A stretch of DNA of 64,000 nucleotides from Cymodocea nodosa. Its lineage: Eukaryota > Streptophyta > Magnoliopsida > Alismatales > Cymodoceaceae. The notes beneath the pieces were generated by a model. It saw only the letters and a program-made list of their open reading frames with translations. It did not search any database and was not told the origin of the DNA. The DNA is taken from positions 1,875,001 through 1,939,000 of the forward strand of contig CM072340.1 in assembly GCA_036874045.1 (NCBI GenBank). Direction: 5' to 3'. The position numbers were made by a program, and so were the translations under genes. Positions 35,286-48,112 of this stretch are shown piece by piece (position 1 is the first letter of the stretch; the number at the start of each line of letters is the position of its first letter).

Positions 35286-38200
35286 TCAATCCTTCACATC
35301 GGTGACTCCTTCCGGAGAAATCTGAAACCTTGCCTCGGCTTCTGCCAGACATGGAGAGGCTATCACCTTGCATACGCGCTCCTCGCCTCTTCCCTTTCGA
35401 ACAGCAAGCCTGGAAATGAATCATTGAGAATCAAACAACAGAAAGAGCATGCGATCGCACTGCAAGAAGGGGAAGCAACCTTGTTGTGGTAGCATGCGCC
35501 ATAATGTTGCCACCAATCGGCTTGATCTGCGGCCCGGCAAACATCACAGAACCATCAACTTGGGCAACAACTTGGTTGGTGATGACCACGGCAACGCCAA
35601 ACTACAACCAGGCAACGTCAATTCAACCACCAAAATTATACCATACCAATGCTGGATGAGTTAACATGTAAGTCTACCAAACAAATATCAAACTGACCTC
35701 ATCTGCTAACTTCTGCAGGCTCCGGAGGAACTTGGCAAGGTGCATTTGTCTAGCAGAGAGCTCACCACGTCCAGAAAAGTCTGTTCTGTAGAGAGCCGTC
35801 GCACTGTCGACTATCATAAGAGCAAACCTGTTTTAAAATATACAGATTCTTTTCGTAACCCTCTTTGGCAATATATCACCATATTATTTTCTTGCATCCT
35901 AGTATAATAGTGCAATATCATTTTTTTTAATGTACCATGAAGTCATGCATTATTATTTCAAATTTTTAAATATTTTCAATAAATATATTTTTTATTTAAT
36001 GTCATATCCTACTTTTTAGAAATTTGCTGAATCCTCGAATCCATATCATGTTATATCCATATCCCCAATCAAATCAATGCTTCACAGGTTAAAGAAAATT
36101 AAAAAGTTTAGGGTTAAGAGAAAGGATCTCTCTTTGGTCTTCATTGATTTAGAAAAAAATTATGATAAAGTATTTGTAGTGACTGGTGAGCATTCGTATT
36201 AGAAAGGAAAGAAAACATCCATTGGTTATATTGGTATTATCAAAGATATTTATGATAAAACCACAACTAAGACTAAAATTATAGGATGAGAGACAAAAGG
36301 CTTTGAAATAAAAATAGGTTTATACTAATGATCAATATAGTCTTATTCTTTTATCTTTATTATGAATAAATTAACAAAAGGAAATTCAAGAAAAAATACC
36401 CTACCATATAATTTTTGTTGATGACATAATCTTAATTGATAAAACTAAGATATCAATTAATTTTAAATTGGAATTATGAAGAGATAGATACCTTTGAATC
36501 CAAAGGATTTAAACTAAGTACAATTAAAATTGAATGCATAAAGTGAATGCTTTGCAACAATAGGAATAATGATTAAAGAATAAAATTGAACGGCCATAAG
36601 ATTACCACAAATAAGAATTTTAGATATTTAAGATCTACAATAAGTAATAATAGAGAAATTATTCTTATTTGCAGAATTAGAGTAGATTAAACAAAATGGA
36701 AAAATACATCTAAACTATTATGTAATAAAAAATACCTCTAATATTAAAATAAATATTCTTTTTTGAAGAATTAAAAGAAATTTTCTACAAAACATCTATT
36801 TTTTTAACCATACTTTATGATAAAAAGGTGTTAATCTATTGAACACAATCTTATGCAAAAAATTAGCATAACAAAGGTCGAAATGTCAAAATAAACATAG
36901 GGTAAAAGATAAGAAATGATTTCATTCGAAATTGAGTAGAAATCACAAAATTTAAAGATAAATAAGAATAAAATCATCTTATATGGTTTAATCATATTAA
37001 TAGAAAACCTATAGATGTACTTATAAAGAAAGAATTCATCAATCCAAGTGATACATGGTGAACTAGTGAGAACTGATCAACACATTATTGGCATCCTTCC
37101 ATCTCTTTTGGAGGGCACTTTAATGCTTTTGACTAGCGTGATTGATGTAACAAAAAAGGCAATGAGGCAGTTCCTTTCGCAATGTCCCAAGATGGTAACT
37201 CTGATTGGATGGGTTAATTGTTGCCTACCAAAACCAAGCATAGAGGATTGGTCAGCTACAACTGATCTTAGGCATTGATGGGATGTTGCAAAAAAAGACA
37301 ATCTTTTTGGGTGAATTGGATCTTGGACAGCATGTTAAAAAATTATTCATTCTAGGATCTTAAGGTGTGTTCTTTGTCAAGTGCATGGAAAAGAATCCTA
37401 AGGAGCAGAATGGTGTTGTGGCAATTTATATGGGCTAGATGAAACTATAAGAGACAAAGATCGACCAAAATATGGCCTAGAAACAATATAAAAATATAAA
37501 ATTAGATTAACTGAAGATTTAGTGAATATGATTAATAGAATAAAAGGATTCATGTAGCCAACTCCATATAAGAGATTCAAACATTGATTATTGTTATTTG
37601 GTAATGGACTGAAAATGAAGTTGTAAATGCAGAACCATAAGATTGGAATCAAATACTTAGTCACATAAGGAAACAATAAGCACTTGTAGAAGATCAACAA
37701 CGTATCATTGTGTATGATGTAGAAATTTTGAAGTAGCAATAATCCACTATTCAACAAAAAAGCCTGTCACATGGAAGACTACTCAATAAAAAAGGAGAAA
37801 TCTTCCATTCAAAAATAAAACGAAAATGAATATCAATTAATTATACATACAAAGAGGTAAAAACACATTAACTATCAAAGGCTCATGCACAAGAAGAACT
37901 GTCATAATACAGAAATGGATAAGCCATATATTTAGCATCAAAGCAAGAAATCTCCACACTCAACAGGGATTTTGCAGACAACAAACCTGGCTTCCACCAT
38001 CATAGAGGCAGCTTCAAGCAAAAGCCTCGACTGGTGATCTGTGTTGTATGCTCTAGCATATGCCACATTCTCCAAAACATCTTCACCATTCAATCCAAAC
38101 CTGCAATTTTGACATTTTTCTCAACCATTTGTTATAGAGTCCAGCTAGAGTATTGAATTACCTATCCGCTATTTGTAAAAGCCTTTGTGGTCTGAAAGTT

Positions 38201-41009
38201 CCCTCTGCATCAATATACAATGCTTTTCCTTCACCACCACCTTGGTCTAGTGGAAGCTGAAATACAAAGGCTTATTTCACAATGCAATACAAAAAAAAAA
38301 GCAAGTCAAAGATTATAACATGTATATATATACAGGAAATAATAGTTGATAAAAGTTTAAGAAATGAAGTTGTTGAGGCAATAAGGATAGAAGAGAGAAT
38401 TATAATGATTAGGAGTGTGATTGGAAATGAGATAATTGATATAGTTAGTGTATATGATCCACAAATACGTTTAGGAGAAAGTATTAAATAAAAATTTTGA
38501 GAAGATTTGGATAGGTTAATTCATGGCTTACCTACTAATGAAAAGTTCTTAATTGAAGGGGATCTAAATGGTCATATAAGAGAGAAAAATATAGGATACG
38601 AAAGAAATCATGGAGGATTTGGTTTTATAATAGAAATGAAGAGGGAAATTCAATTTTAAACTTTAGCATAATTTGTGGCCTTTTTGTAGTTAACACTTAG
38701 TTTAGGATAAGAGAGGAGCATTTAATTACATGTAGGTGGTTCAAATGCTAGTCAAATAGGTTTCTTACTAGAAAAATATATTACAAAATATGTAAATGTT
38801 GTAACGTTATTCTAGGAGAAAACTTAACTATACAATATAGGTTGGTAGTATTAGATGTCAATATCAAGATTATGAAAAAAAGACTAAAGGACATAAGAAT
38901 TCAAGAGTTAGGTGATGGAATCTAAAAAAGAAAAGAAAATGATATTTAGAAACAACTTGTTAAAATAAAGAATATAAGAACTAGATGGATAGCTAAATGA
39001 ACTTTGAAAGGAAGTAACTACTTGTATTAAAAAAATTGCTAGGAAAATTTTAGGAGAGTTTTACAAGGTAACTCTACTAGGTAAAGAAAGTTCATGGTGG
39101 CATGAAGATTTACAAAAGATAATAAAAGAATAGGAAGAATACTATGAAACTTATCACAAACATAGAAATGTGGAAAATTTAGAAACATATAAACTAGTAA
39201 AAGGGAATGTTAAGCAAATTGTTGGTCAAGTTAAAAATAAGACCTATAAGGAATTATATGATAATTTTACACAAAATAAGGAGAAAATAGAATATATAAA
39301 GTGGCTTAGGCTAGAGATAAAGATTTTTAGTCAAGTAAAGTGTATTAAAGATGACGATGGCAGAGTTTTAGTAAATAAAATAAAATAAAATATAGATGGT
39401 GTAGGTATTTTAGTAATTTTTTAAGTGAGAAAAAATCACATGGTAGGACACTTAAGCAAGCACTTGTAGCTTAAATAATGGAAAAAGTCGCAACTTTCAT
39501 TTTCATCACTTTATCACTAGAATAAGAATTATCCATCTATAATGCCATATTTTAATGAAATGATAATGAACAGTGTAGGATTTCTCTAGGTATGATAAAC
39601 ACGAATAATGATCTTACTTGGCAAGTAACGCATAATGTATGGCATAATTGAGTCTTTCCCGAACGAAATTCCCCATATATTTCAGTTATAGATCCAGTTT
39701 CAATTCCACCTGCCAAAACAATTGACTGAGGAATTCAAGAAATTTCTAAAAACTGAATTCTGATCTTAGAATCAACAAAAAAAGTGCCATGTTGAAGATC
39801 ACCTTCTAGGATCTTGTCAAGTTCTCTTGAACCAGAAGTTATCTGAATAATTTCTAGCCTTTGTGCATGAAGTTGGCTAGCGCTAGTAAAACCCAATGGC
39901 ACCATCTTTGAAGCTGTCCATAAATACAAAGCTTATTAATTTTCTTCAAAATTTAATTATTTCCAAATAAAGGGTAATAAGAGAACCCAAAAAAAGGGCA
40001 AGTAGATGGCATGCCTGCTTCAATGATCTTATCAACTTTTGCATCACTGATTCCTTTAATTTGTAAAAGATCCTTTCTAGGTGAATATGCAACAGATTCT
40101 ACAGTGCAAAGGCCAGCATCTTTGAGCTTCTTAACATCTAGAGCAGCAATTCCAGATGCCTTGCATCATTATGTACAGAGTGGTAAGACATGAAATTGTA
40201 GATAGAAATTAAATTCAGTATAACTAGCATGGCACATGTAAGACAGAAGTGAATGGAAATCAATAAATATCCTAAAAATCTCCAGGATAAAAAAGACGTT
40301 CATAACCACAAGATAGAGAGAGCAGAACCAAAAGGAAACGATATTACTATTTTTGGATGCTGTAAAGAGAAATGTGATAAATAACAAAGCCAGATTAACA
40401 AAAGAGCACCAACCTTTCAAGAAAAAGAGCTCCAAAAAGCCAGTACTTGGCCTAAAAGCGCTGCCCACAAAATGGAAACTTCTACGTACTAAAATTTTCC
40501 AATCGTATTTAAAAGTACTATTTAGCAATACCTTCAAGAATACAATGAATCGCAAATACAAGCATGAAGTATAATAAAATACGAATAAAATTTCTACTTT
40601 GTTATTAATCCAATGAATAGCAATGATCACGCATATGGTAAAATGCCTTCGAACCAAAAAAAACTACATTACTAAGAAGTAGCAGAAGATGTTCAAATTC
40701 TATCATCAATCCAAGAAGACAAATGTGCCCAATTTTTTTAAGAAAAAACCAAACAAGTACCACATTCTTACAGAAAACACTACAAAACCCAACAACAACG
40801 AATACCCATTTGCACCCAAAAACGTAATACGAACAAGGTCTTGAATGAAGCCCAGGTCTGGAAGAAAAGAACACGAAAATAGGGTTTTCGACAGAACGGT
40901 TCGGAACGACTCATACTTGGAGCTGCTCGATTGGGAAGGGCCCATGCTGGATCTCCTCCATATCTTGCCGCTCCTCCGTCATCTTCTGCTGCTTCTGCTG
41001 CTGCGCCAT
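35286..41009 (-). CDS. RAD51: RAD51 recombinase
   Basis: Nine exons: 40917-41009, 40015-40159, 39803-39913, 39618-39709, 38162-38256, 37987-38100, 35698-35827, 35480-35601 and 35286-35409. They total 1026 nt, that is 341 aa, the normal eukaryotic RAD51 length. The N-terminal helix-hairpin-helix part (about 25-85) is followed by the RecA core with Walker A GEFRSGKT (129-136) and Walker B ALMIVDSA (219-226), and the protein ends GVTDVKD. It forms the filament on single-stranded DNA that performs homology search and strand exchange in repair and meiosis. The family resembles DMC1, but the N-terminus ([10 protein letters not shown]) and the VVAQVDGS / [12 protein letters not shown] region are those of RAD51. 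Introns 4 and 6 are swollen by LINE fossils. Intron 2 (39914-40014) starts with GC instead of GT. Confidence 0.96.
36080..37030 (+). mobile_element. LINE fragment, reverse transcriptase part, in RAD51 intron 6
   Basis: Blocks typical of a common plant LINE reverse transcriptase are readable in changing frames: [17 protein letters not shown] near 36125, [11 protein letters not shown] near 36225, an [11 protein letters not shown] active-site block near 36415-36440 (Y/FxDD as FVDD), and the C-terminal RNDFIRN .. [12 protein letters not shown] block near 36910-37010. It is antisense to RAD51. Many stops and frame changes show it is dead. Confidence 0.75.
38335..39430 (+). mobile_element. LINE fragment, endonuclease plus linker, in RAD51 intron 4
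   Basis: The EEP endonuclease blocks are readable: [31 protein letters not shown] near 38550, GGFGF near 38610. A linker region follows with [14 protein letters not shown] and [14 protein letters not shown] (about 39180-39375), which lies before the reverse transcriptase in this LINE family; the reverse transcriptase itself is missing. It is antisense to RAD51 and heavily mutated. Confidence 0.75.
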
Positions 41010-42547
41010 GGAAATTTACCTTGCTTCCTCGGCGGCTTCGCAGATAAGCAGGAGGAGTCGCAGAAAGAAAGGCGCCAAAAGGATTTATGACATATCTTTG
41101 CATTATTTTTCCTGTACGTATTTAAAACTTTGACAATTACTTGTAAATTGTTTAATAATTTATATTTACTTACATGTTATTAAAAAAATTATTTTTATTA
41201 TTGAATACCTTTATAGTTAATATATCTAAGTAATGATAAGGATATTAATTTTTTTTAAAAAAAATTTAAAAATATATAAGCAAACAAAAAATTCACATAA
41301 CTTACAAGTCATTATAATTTTTTTTAATAATAAGAAAGTAAAAATATTTCTCTAGTGGGAGCTGGGCTTCATTTTATGACCATGTTAATAACAGTATATC
41401 AATTTTATAAATAATTGTGTCTACACAATTGAGTTTAGTATACTATTTTTGTCTGTAAATATACATTCAAATTTAATATATCATTTACAAAAACATTAGC
41501 AATTCTACAAATATTTGTGAATATATAACCTAATTCAATATGTCATTTATATAAATGGTATATAAATTTTTTTTTAAAAGTAGCATATTAAGCAGCATAG
41601 TAAAAATTTTAAATTCATTTACTATGATATGGAACTTGGACTATGAAATGTAAATATGATACTCTATCAAACATTTTTCAATTTTGACAGTAACAACTAC
41701 ATGTTATTAATAATATGATAGATATGGAATTAGTAATACTAGTCATTAATAATTTAATAGTCTTTATATTGTCTCTTAAATTTCAAACATAATTTGAATT
41801 CAGAGTACTTTTTGAATATTTGAATCAAGAGTTCCTCACATGTTATTTGTATTTTTAGACAAATATATCATTTTTCTTCTTTTTATTATTTTCTTTCTAT
41901 TATGTATTAACCTTTTCTTTTATTTTTTTTATCGTATATTAAATCTTTGTTAAATTTTTTCTTTTCTTTTCTTTTCTGTTAAAAAATTTTTCTTTTTCTT
42001 TTTGTTAAAATTTTCCATTATACACTAACAATCGATTATGTAAGATTCAAATAAAGTTTCTTAGACTCCTATATCATATGTATTACGTTGCATAGAAGTC
42101 TCCTTTGTCCTTGTACGACGGTGGCACCATTAATGATTTTGTGAGGGTTAAAAAGGAATCCATTGAGTAGTTTCACCAGAATCTACCGAGAAAAATAAAT
42201 TGAATAATATTTTTACTAAAGGATCAAGCTCCTCGTTACATGACTAGATTCCTCTTTATAAAGAAAAGGATACGACTAGAAAAAGGTAATTGACAATAAA
42301 TAGAATCAACTACTTTTACGACAACGTTAAAAATTAACTAACTTTACGTGAGTTATTCTTGTTACAAGCTCTCAACCATTTTCTTGGCATGATGGTTAAC
42401 CATACATTAGTTGGTCCACAATCACAAAAATCTGTGGTATTCTAAGAAATAAACTAGAGTCAATTGATGGATGCAAGGCTGTAGCAGCAAAGTACAGTCA
42501 TGTATAATACAAAACTATAAGAAAAAATCCTCTGGCGTATTTTAGAA
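41010..42547. other. Intergenic: RAD51 promoter side and pectinesterase 3' side
   Basis: AT-rich spacer with TTTTCTTTTC-type pyrimidine tracts near 41875-42005. It must include the RAD51 promoter just right of 41009 and the pectinesterase 3' UTR left of 42548. No coding sequence or repeat family recognised. Confidence 0.5.
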
Positions 42548-44372
42548 TTACAGGGTGTAGGCGACGCCTGTGCTGTGGAGCCACTCGTTGCCCTGTATGA
42601 ATCGGCCCACCCTAAATTGTTGGGCTTCTCCGCTACTCATACTGGGCCTGTAACCTTCCCATTTCACTCGGTCCATGGTGCTCGACCTAGGCCCAGAATT
42701 CTGGTATTCGCCGTAGAATATGGTCGGCGGAGGGTCGGTCTCCCCATTCCACGACGACCAGCCTTTGGGATGCACCACCGTCCCCATCATCGACTCCATG
42801 AACACGGTGGTCGAGTACACCTTCCACGGCCGGCCGAGATACGTCGGCACGGTGACGTTGTCGAAAGGCGTAATCGCGCATCCTTGGACCGAGATGCCGG
42901 TGTTCTCGTTGAGGTCCTTCCTCCCCTGCGCCGTGATGGTGTTCTTCTGATTGGCCAGCGGCTGTCTAGGCCTGATGGTGCAGTTCTGGAAGACCACCGC
43001 CGCATCGCCGAAGATGAAGTCGATGGTTCCTCGAATGTCGCATTCCCGGAAGAATTGACGCAAGGAGTGAGTGTAGAGAGTGTCTTGGTACGCGTCGAAC
43101 GTGCAGCGGTAGAATACGGCATGGTCGGCTTTCGTCCGGACCGCCACCGCCTGGTGCTTCTCCGGACCGGCCGTGTTCTCAAACCCCATGTCCATCGCCG
43201 TGAATCCTTTTCCTTCCACAACTGCCAAGTCAAAAAGTACATTTACCTTCTGTGGATTGATTCCCAAATTTATTTGAACATGGTTTGGAAGAAGGCTTAC
43301 TGAAGGGTGCGGTTCTGAACGTCGGCGTTCCGTCCACGACGTTCTTGCTTCCGGAGACGATTGTCCGGCCGGCACCGTCGCCGAACATGAACACGTTCCA
43401 TTTCTTCTTGTCGACGATCACATTCTCGACGTACCTCCCAGCCTTCACATATATCACAAACAGCTCGGGATTCTTCTTGGGCACCAAGTCCAACGCCTCC
43501 GTGATCGTCTTGAACTCCCCAGATCCGTCCTGCGCCACGGTCACCTTGGGTGTGGGTCTGGTCGACGGACCCTGCTGCAGCAGTCGTCTCCGATGTACGT
43601 CCGACATGATCCACTTCGGAATTCCGGCCGTGTCGGACAGAAGCTTCCTGTGGATGCCGAGATCTTTGAGCAAGGTGAAGATCTTGCTCACGATTGCCAG
43701 ACTGTTGGACGTGAACTCCGTCGGATCCTTCAAGGCGTCTTCCATCTTCTTCTTGAAGTCGCCCTTCACTTCGCCTAACGCGTCGACGCATGTTTCCTGG
43801 TTGCTGATAACAGCGCTGAGCCAAGTTCTCAGATCACTGATCTTAGATTCCGTCAGCATCTTCTTCCCCGGCACCGGCCTCATCGAGCTCAAAGAGTCGT
43901 TGAGTGTATCGATGGAGTCATCGATCATCTCGCTGCAGACGTCAAGTGCGCCCTTTATCATCTGGTCCTCGACGCCGGCGGCCAACCGGTGTGGGAGGTC
44001 CTTGACCTTCACAAGCGCGGCCGTGGCGATCTCGAGCGAGAGCCTAAAGAGCTCTTCTGGGTCGGTGGTGGCGTCGTCGGAGGTGGCGGCGACGAGGCTG
44101 GAATAACAGGAATCAGGATGCAGCGTGACGCTGCAGACTGCTTTTATGGTTTGGGAGGTGACGTTCAAAGAGGAAAGTGAAGGGGACTTCCCGTGCCCCT
44201 CGGAGCGTAGTGGATCGACGACGAATGCGACGATGAGACCGACGATGATGAACAGGAGCAGGACGGAGGAGACAGCGATTAGGATGAATCGCTTACGGTT
44301 CTTGCGTTTGAACTCACGGTCTTCGGCGGGGTCGACTTTGCCGTAGCCTTTGAAGGAGTGGATTGCTTCCAT
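42548..44372 (-). CDS. Pectin methylesterase, type I with PMEI pro-region
   Basis: Two exons, 43301-44372 and 42548-43221, give 581 aa across an 79-bp GT-AG intron. A single N-terminal membrane segment or signal anchor lies at residues 29-52. Next is a PMEI-like inhibitor domain (about 70-235, with C80 and C89), then the RRRLLQ processing site (261-266) and the catalytic domain. Active-site motifs are QAVAVR (381-386), QDTLY with D404, GTIDFIFG with the nucleophile D425, and YLGRPWK with R488 and W490. It removes methyl groups from cell-wall homogalacturonan; the pro-region keeps it inactive until cleaved in the Golgi. Residue 430 is D where most members have N (GNAAVVFQNC), a mild variant. 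GC-rich coding sequence against an AT-rich background. Confidence 0.95.
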
Positions 44373-45010
44373 GGGAGCCGGTGGTCGTCGTCTCCTTCTG
44401 TGTACCTTGCGCTTTGGAAGTTTTTGGGAACGGTGAATGTGGCGGACCGGACCGTTCCAGAATATCGTTATTAAATCGTGGTAAAAAGTTAAATCTAATA
44501 ATCGATGATTTACATGAAGATCATCCAAATTATCAGTAAAGATTCGAATTTTAACACTCTTTTTTTTATAATTGAATTTTCTAGTTCATTGTAAAAAGTC
44601 TTACATACCATTGTAAAAAGAGTAACTTCGATAAAAAAATAGTTTGATAACGTAAACTTATTTTTTTAAAAAAGTTTAAATTGATTAATATTTGCTGTTT
44701 GTTTGTTTGCGTTACTCTTTTATTATCGTAATTTGTAAATGATTTTACACGTTTCGCTGCTTACTAAGTTCGTCAAATTATACAAGATCGTGTTATTTTA
44801 TATTAGAATAAAAATTTCAATTACTAACTATTTTTAAAACGAGTTAATTAATTTTTTTTAATGCTTTATAGGAATTAAAAAAGGTAATTTCATTTTTTAA
44901 AAGTTGATGACAACTTCAATTAAAAACTACTTCTGGAAAACACTCTAAAAATATAAATTAAACTACGTAAATAATAACCACATATTAAATTAAAGCCCGG
45001 CCCAAAGTAA

Positions 45011-45046
45011 CCAACTCCAACTCCAACTCCAACTCCAACTCCAACT
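45011..45046. repeat. (CCAACT)6 hexanucleotide repeat
   Basis: Six perfect tandem CCAACT units about 640 bases upstream of the pectinesterase start codon. Confidence 0.9.
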
Positions 45047-46908
45047 TTGATCGATTGAATTAATCACTGTAATTAATGATCAAATGCGATAATTAAAAAA
45101 TAATGACATTTTTCTTCGTAGTCTTTAAATGCGCGGGCCCATTCGTTCCGTTCCAAGAGGTGCATCATGCACATGCCAGCGGATCTCAGCGTGTCCCCTG
45201 CCAGTGATTTTTATTACATTTATTACTCACCGGCAAGCAAAGGTAACAATATTTCTGATTATCCTCTTAACGCCATGCAAAAATATCAGATTATTACGGC
45301 GAGTGCTACGACGATCGTCTGGAATATCTCTGATTAAATATCTGGGTTGCAGGCATACCAACTCCAAAGCCTTTCCATTAAAAATTCGGGTTCGCTAAAA
45401 TATTAGATTTCAGCTTTCATAATTAGAAAACATTAGCGCGTGGGGTTCACATTTTCCCATCGCTAGCTGTATGACGGTATTTATGAAAGGATATGGATGA
45501 CTTGGGGTGGAAGAAAACACATGATTAAAGGTTACATGACATGAGTCCAAAATCTAAATATTAATATGAGGTGGTGCACATGGGAGGAAGAAGAAGAAGA
45601 AGAAGTTCCAGCGGACGTGGTCAATTGATGGATGAGTGCTAACCACCGAACATTCACTAAAGAATTAAATGTTTTATAGGCATATAATGAGTTTAATAAT
45701 ACTGACATGGTTGGGTTCACTGGAATATGTCGTACCCACAGAAACCACTTTTATTGATTCTTAATTCAGGTCATTTATCGAATAGTTCTGACATTGTCTC
45801 TTTGAGATTTAAATAAAATTTTAAATAAAATTTACTTTGTGAAATCGTGCTGTAGCATACCTCTTGATGGAGGGCTCAGATTTGATTTTCATAAGCACGT
45901 TAGCAAGATCTGAAATCTACTTCAAATGCTGCTTGGCATACCTTTGTATCGACTTTATTTTAGATTATTTAATTTAATAGAAGTAAAGAAATCTTCTACG
46001 ATAAATTTGAGAATATCTTCTTGATATTCACTCATGTCTCAGATATCTTACTTGTTTTTAACTAGTTAATCTTATTACAAGCATTAAGATTCGTTTGCGC
46101 ATTTTTTTATTTTTTATTTTTATGTCAAAGAACGAAATGATAAAAAATAATAGAAAATGATAGAATATTATAGAACATGATAAGAAATATAAAGTCATTT
46201 GTGTATTAGAGAAAATGATCAAAAAGTAAAAAAAAAAGAAGAAGAGATGTTTGTGTAATTACAAGAAATGATAGAAAATATATTATTTAATAATTTTAAA
46301 ATATTAAATAATAAATAAAAATGATATGAAATTTAATTTTTTTTAAAAAAACTAATTTTAAACTAATTTTAATTTCATTATTTTCTTAGTGTTGCTGTAC
46401 TTGAGAGAAAATAATGAAAATTGAAATTTAGGTATTTATATATTTGATGTTTAGGTGTTTATATTTGGAACTTATATTTTGCATGTAAAATATTTTGATT
46501 TTAATTTCTTAGATATTTTTTTATCAAAGTTATTTGATTTCATTTTTTAAACTCTTATACTTTTATTTTCATTTCTTAAACTAGGTCTGTTGGGTTTAGG
46601 GAAATATAACAAACTAAATCTGTTGATTTTGGGCAAACCCTACTAACTAAATCTATTGGGTTTAGCCAAATCATGTGAATTAGTTCGTAAGGTTTAAGTG
46701 AACTTTACAAATTAAACCTATTATGTTTGGGGTAAAGTCCATAGATTACAACTAAACACCATAGAGTTTTTAACTTCTTATATATTTTCATATTTTTATA
46801 TCTAAGGTATTTGATTTTATTTTAGATACTTACATTTTGTATCTAAAACATTTTAATTTTAATTCCTTAGATATATATTTTTAACATTTAGACATTTATA
46901 TTTTATAT

Positions 46909-46910
<2 letters not shown>

Positions 46911-46945
<35 letters not shown>
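46911..46945. repeat. (TA)n microsatellite
   Basis: About 35 bases of perfect TA dinucleotides directly before the dispersed repeat copy at 46958. Confidence 0.9.
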
Positions 46946-46948
<3 letters not shown>

Positions 46949-46957
46949 CCTCTAAGG

Positions 46958-47095
46958 TAAGTGGTGCACACAATTATTACTTATCTGAGCAAAGCCAACA
47001 CTATTGTCTATAGTGTATTATAGAAAAACTTTTCAGATGGTCACACATCTTGATTCTACTCCTGCACAAACACAATTAACTTTAAAGTTTTTACA
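46958..47095 (-). repeat. Dispersed repeat, copy 2
   Basis: Inverted relative to the copy at 29990-30130; about 110 bases align. Both copies lie near a TA microsatellite. Confidence 0.6.
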
Positions 47096-48080
47096 AGATT
47101 GAGTGCTTAGTAATAGGTATAAATGCATCTATATCTTATACATTTAGTTTAATCTAATTTGGTTATTTTATATATTTAGATATTTACTTTTGATGAATAC
47201 TATTGTTGGATGAAAACCTATCATTACTTTTACATAATTTGTGCTCCGAAGCCACCATCGTGATCTTCCATTGTAAGTAGAAGAAACAAAATGCTATCAA
47301 ATGTAAGTAGAAGAAGAAGAAAAATGTCAAGGCTAAAGCCTCCTATTTATACCATCTTTCTACCGATTAGGATGCATCAGTTCATGAGAAGCGCGTTCTA
47401 TCATTATTTATTTATTATATGTATCTTTTAATTTTATTTTTTTTTAACAAGGTATTTACGAACGTGGCATTTTTTCTTACATGACATTCATTCAATTTTA
47501 GACAATTATAATGCGCATGTATATCTTTTGTAATATTGATTTTTTTTTTTAAAAAAAATATATATATATATGTAACACATTCAAAAATTTTATTTTGAAT
47601 AGTCGTAATATTTTAACTTTTTTTTTTTTCTTCTCTATGTTCAAGTCATATAAATATTACCGTCAATAATGTTTTTTTCTTCCCTTTATTGATTTTTCAT
47701 TACACACAAACAAATTCTTAGAATCATTAGAGCTTGGAATCATTCTTCTATTACTTTCAACATTTATTCAAATCTCAAGCATTCTATTTCTCTCCAAAAA
47801 CAATTTGAAACCATTTCCAGCAAACATTCTTGAAGAACTTCATGCATCACAAGGAGAGAACCATTTGGATCTATCGCTTGTAGGCTCCTTAAGTATTTTG
47901 CTCCTTATCTATACATTTCTCACTCCTCTATTTCATCCCATATGAGTCTCTTTGAGCTCATCTCTTCTATTTTTACACTTAAACTCACTCACTTTGCACT
48001 AATCTGACATACATACACACCCTTAAATGAATGCTTAAGTTGTTGGAATGCTTGCTTGGACTTCCTCAACTAGTGAAAAT

Positions 48081-48081
48081 T

Positions 48082-48111
<30 letters not shown>
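48081..48111. repeat. (TTC)n microsatellite
   Basis: About ten perfect TTC units. Confidence 0.9.

Positions 48112-48112
<1 letters not shown>

Noticed and set aside
37050-37350. 76-codon frame in RAD51 intron 6 after the LINE
   Set aside because: Could be a second transposon or a gene scrap, but the peptide resembles nothing I can name and lies in an intron of decayed repeats.
42575-43303. 242-codon plus-strand open frame
   Set aside because: It is antisense to the catalytic exon of the pectin methylesterase; long antisense frames are expected in GC-rich coding sequence and the peptide is Arg/His-rich with no known domain.
43285-44106. 273-codon plus-strand open frame
   Set aside because: Mirror of the PMEI region of the pectinesterase, no domain.
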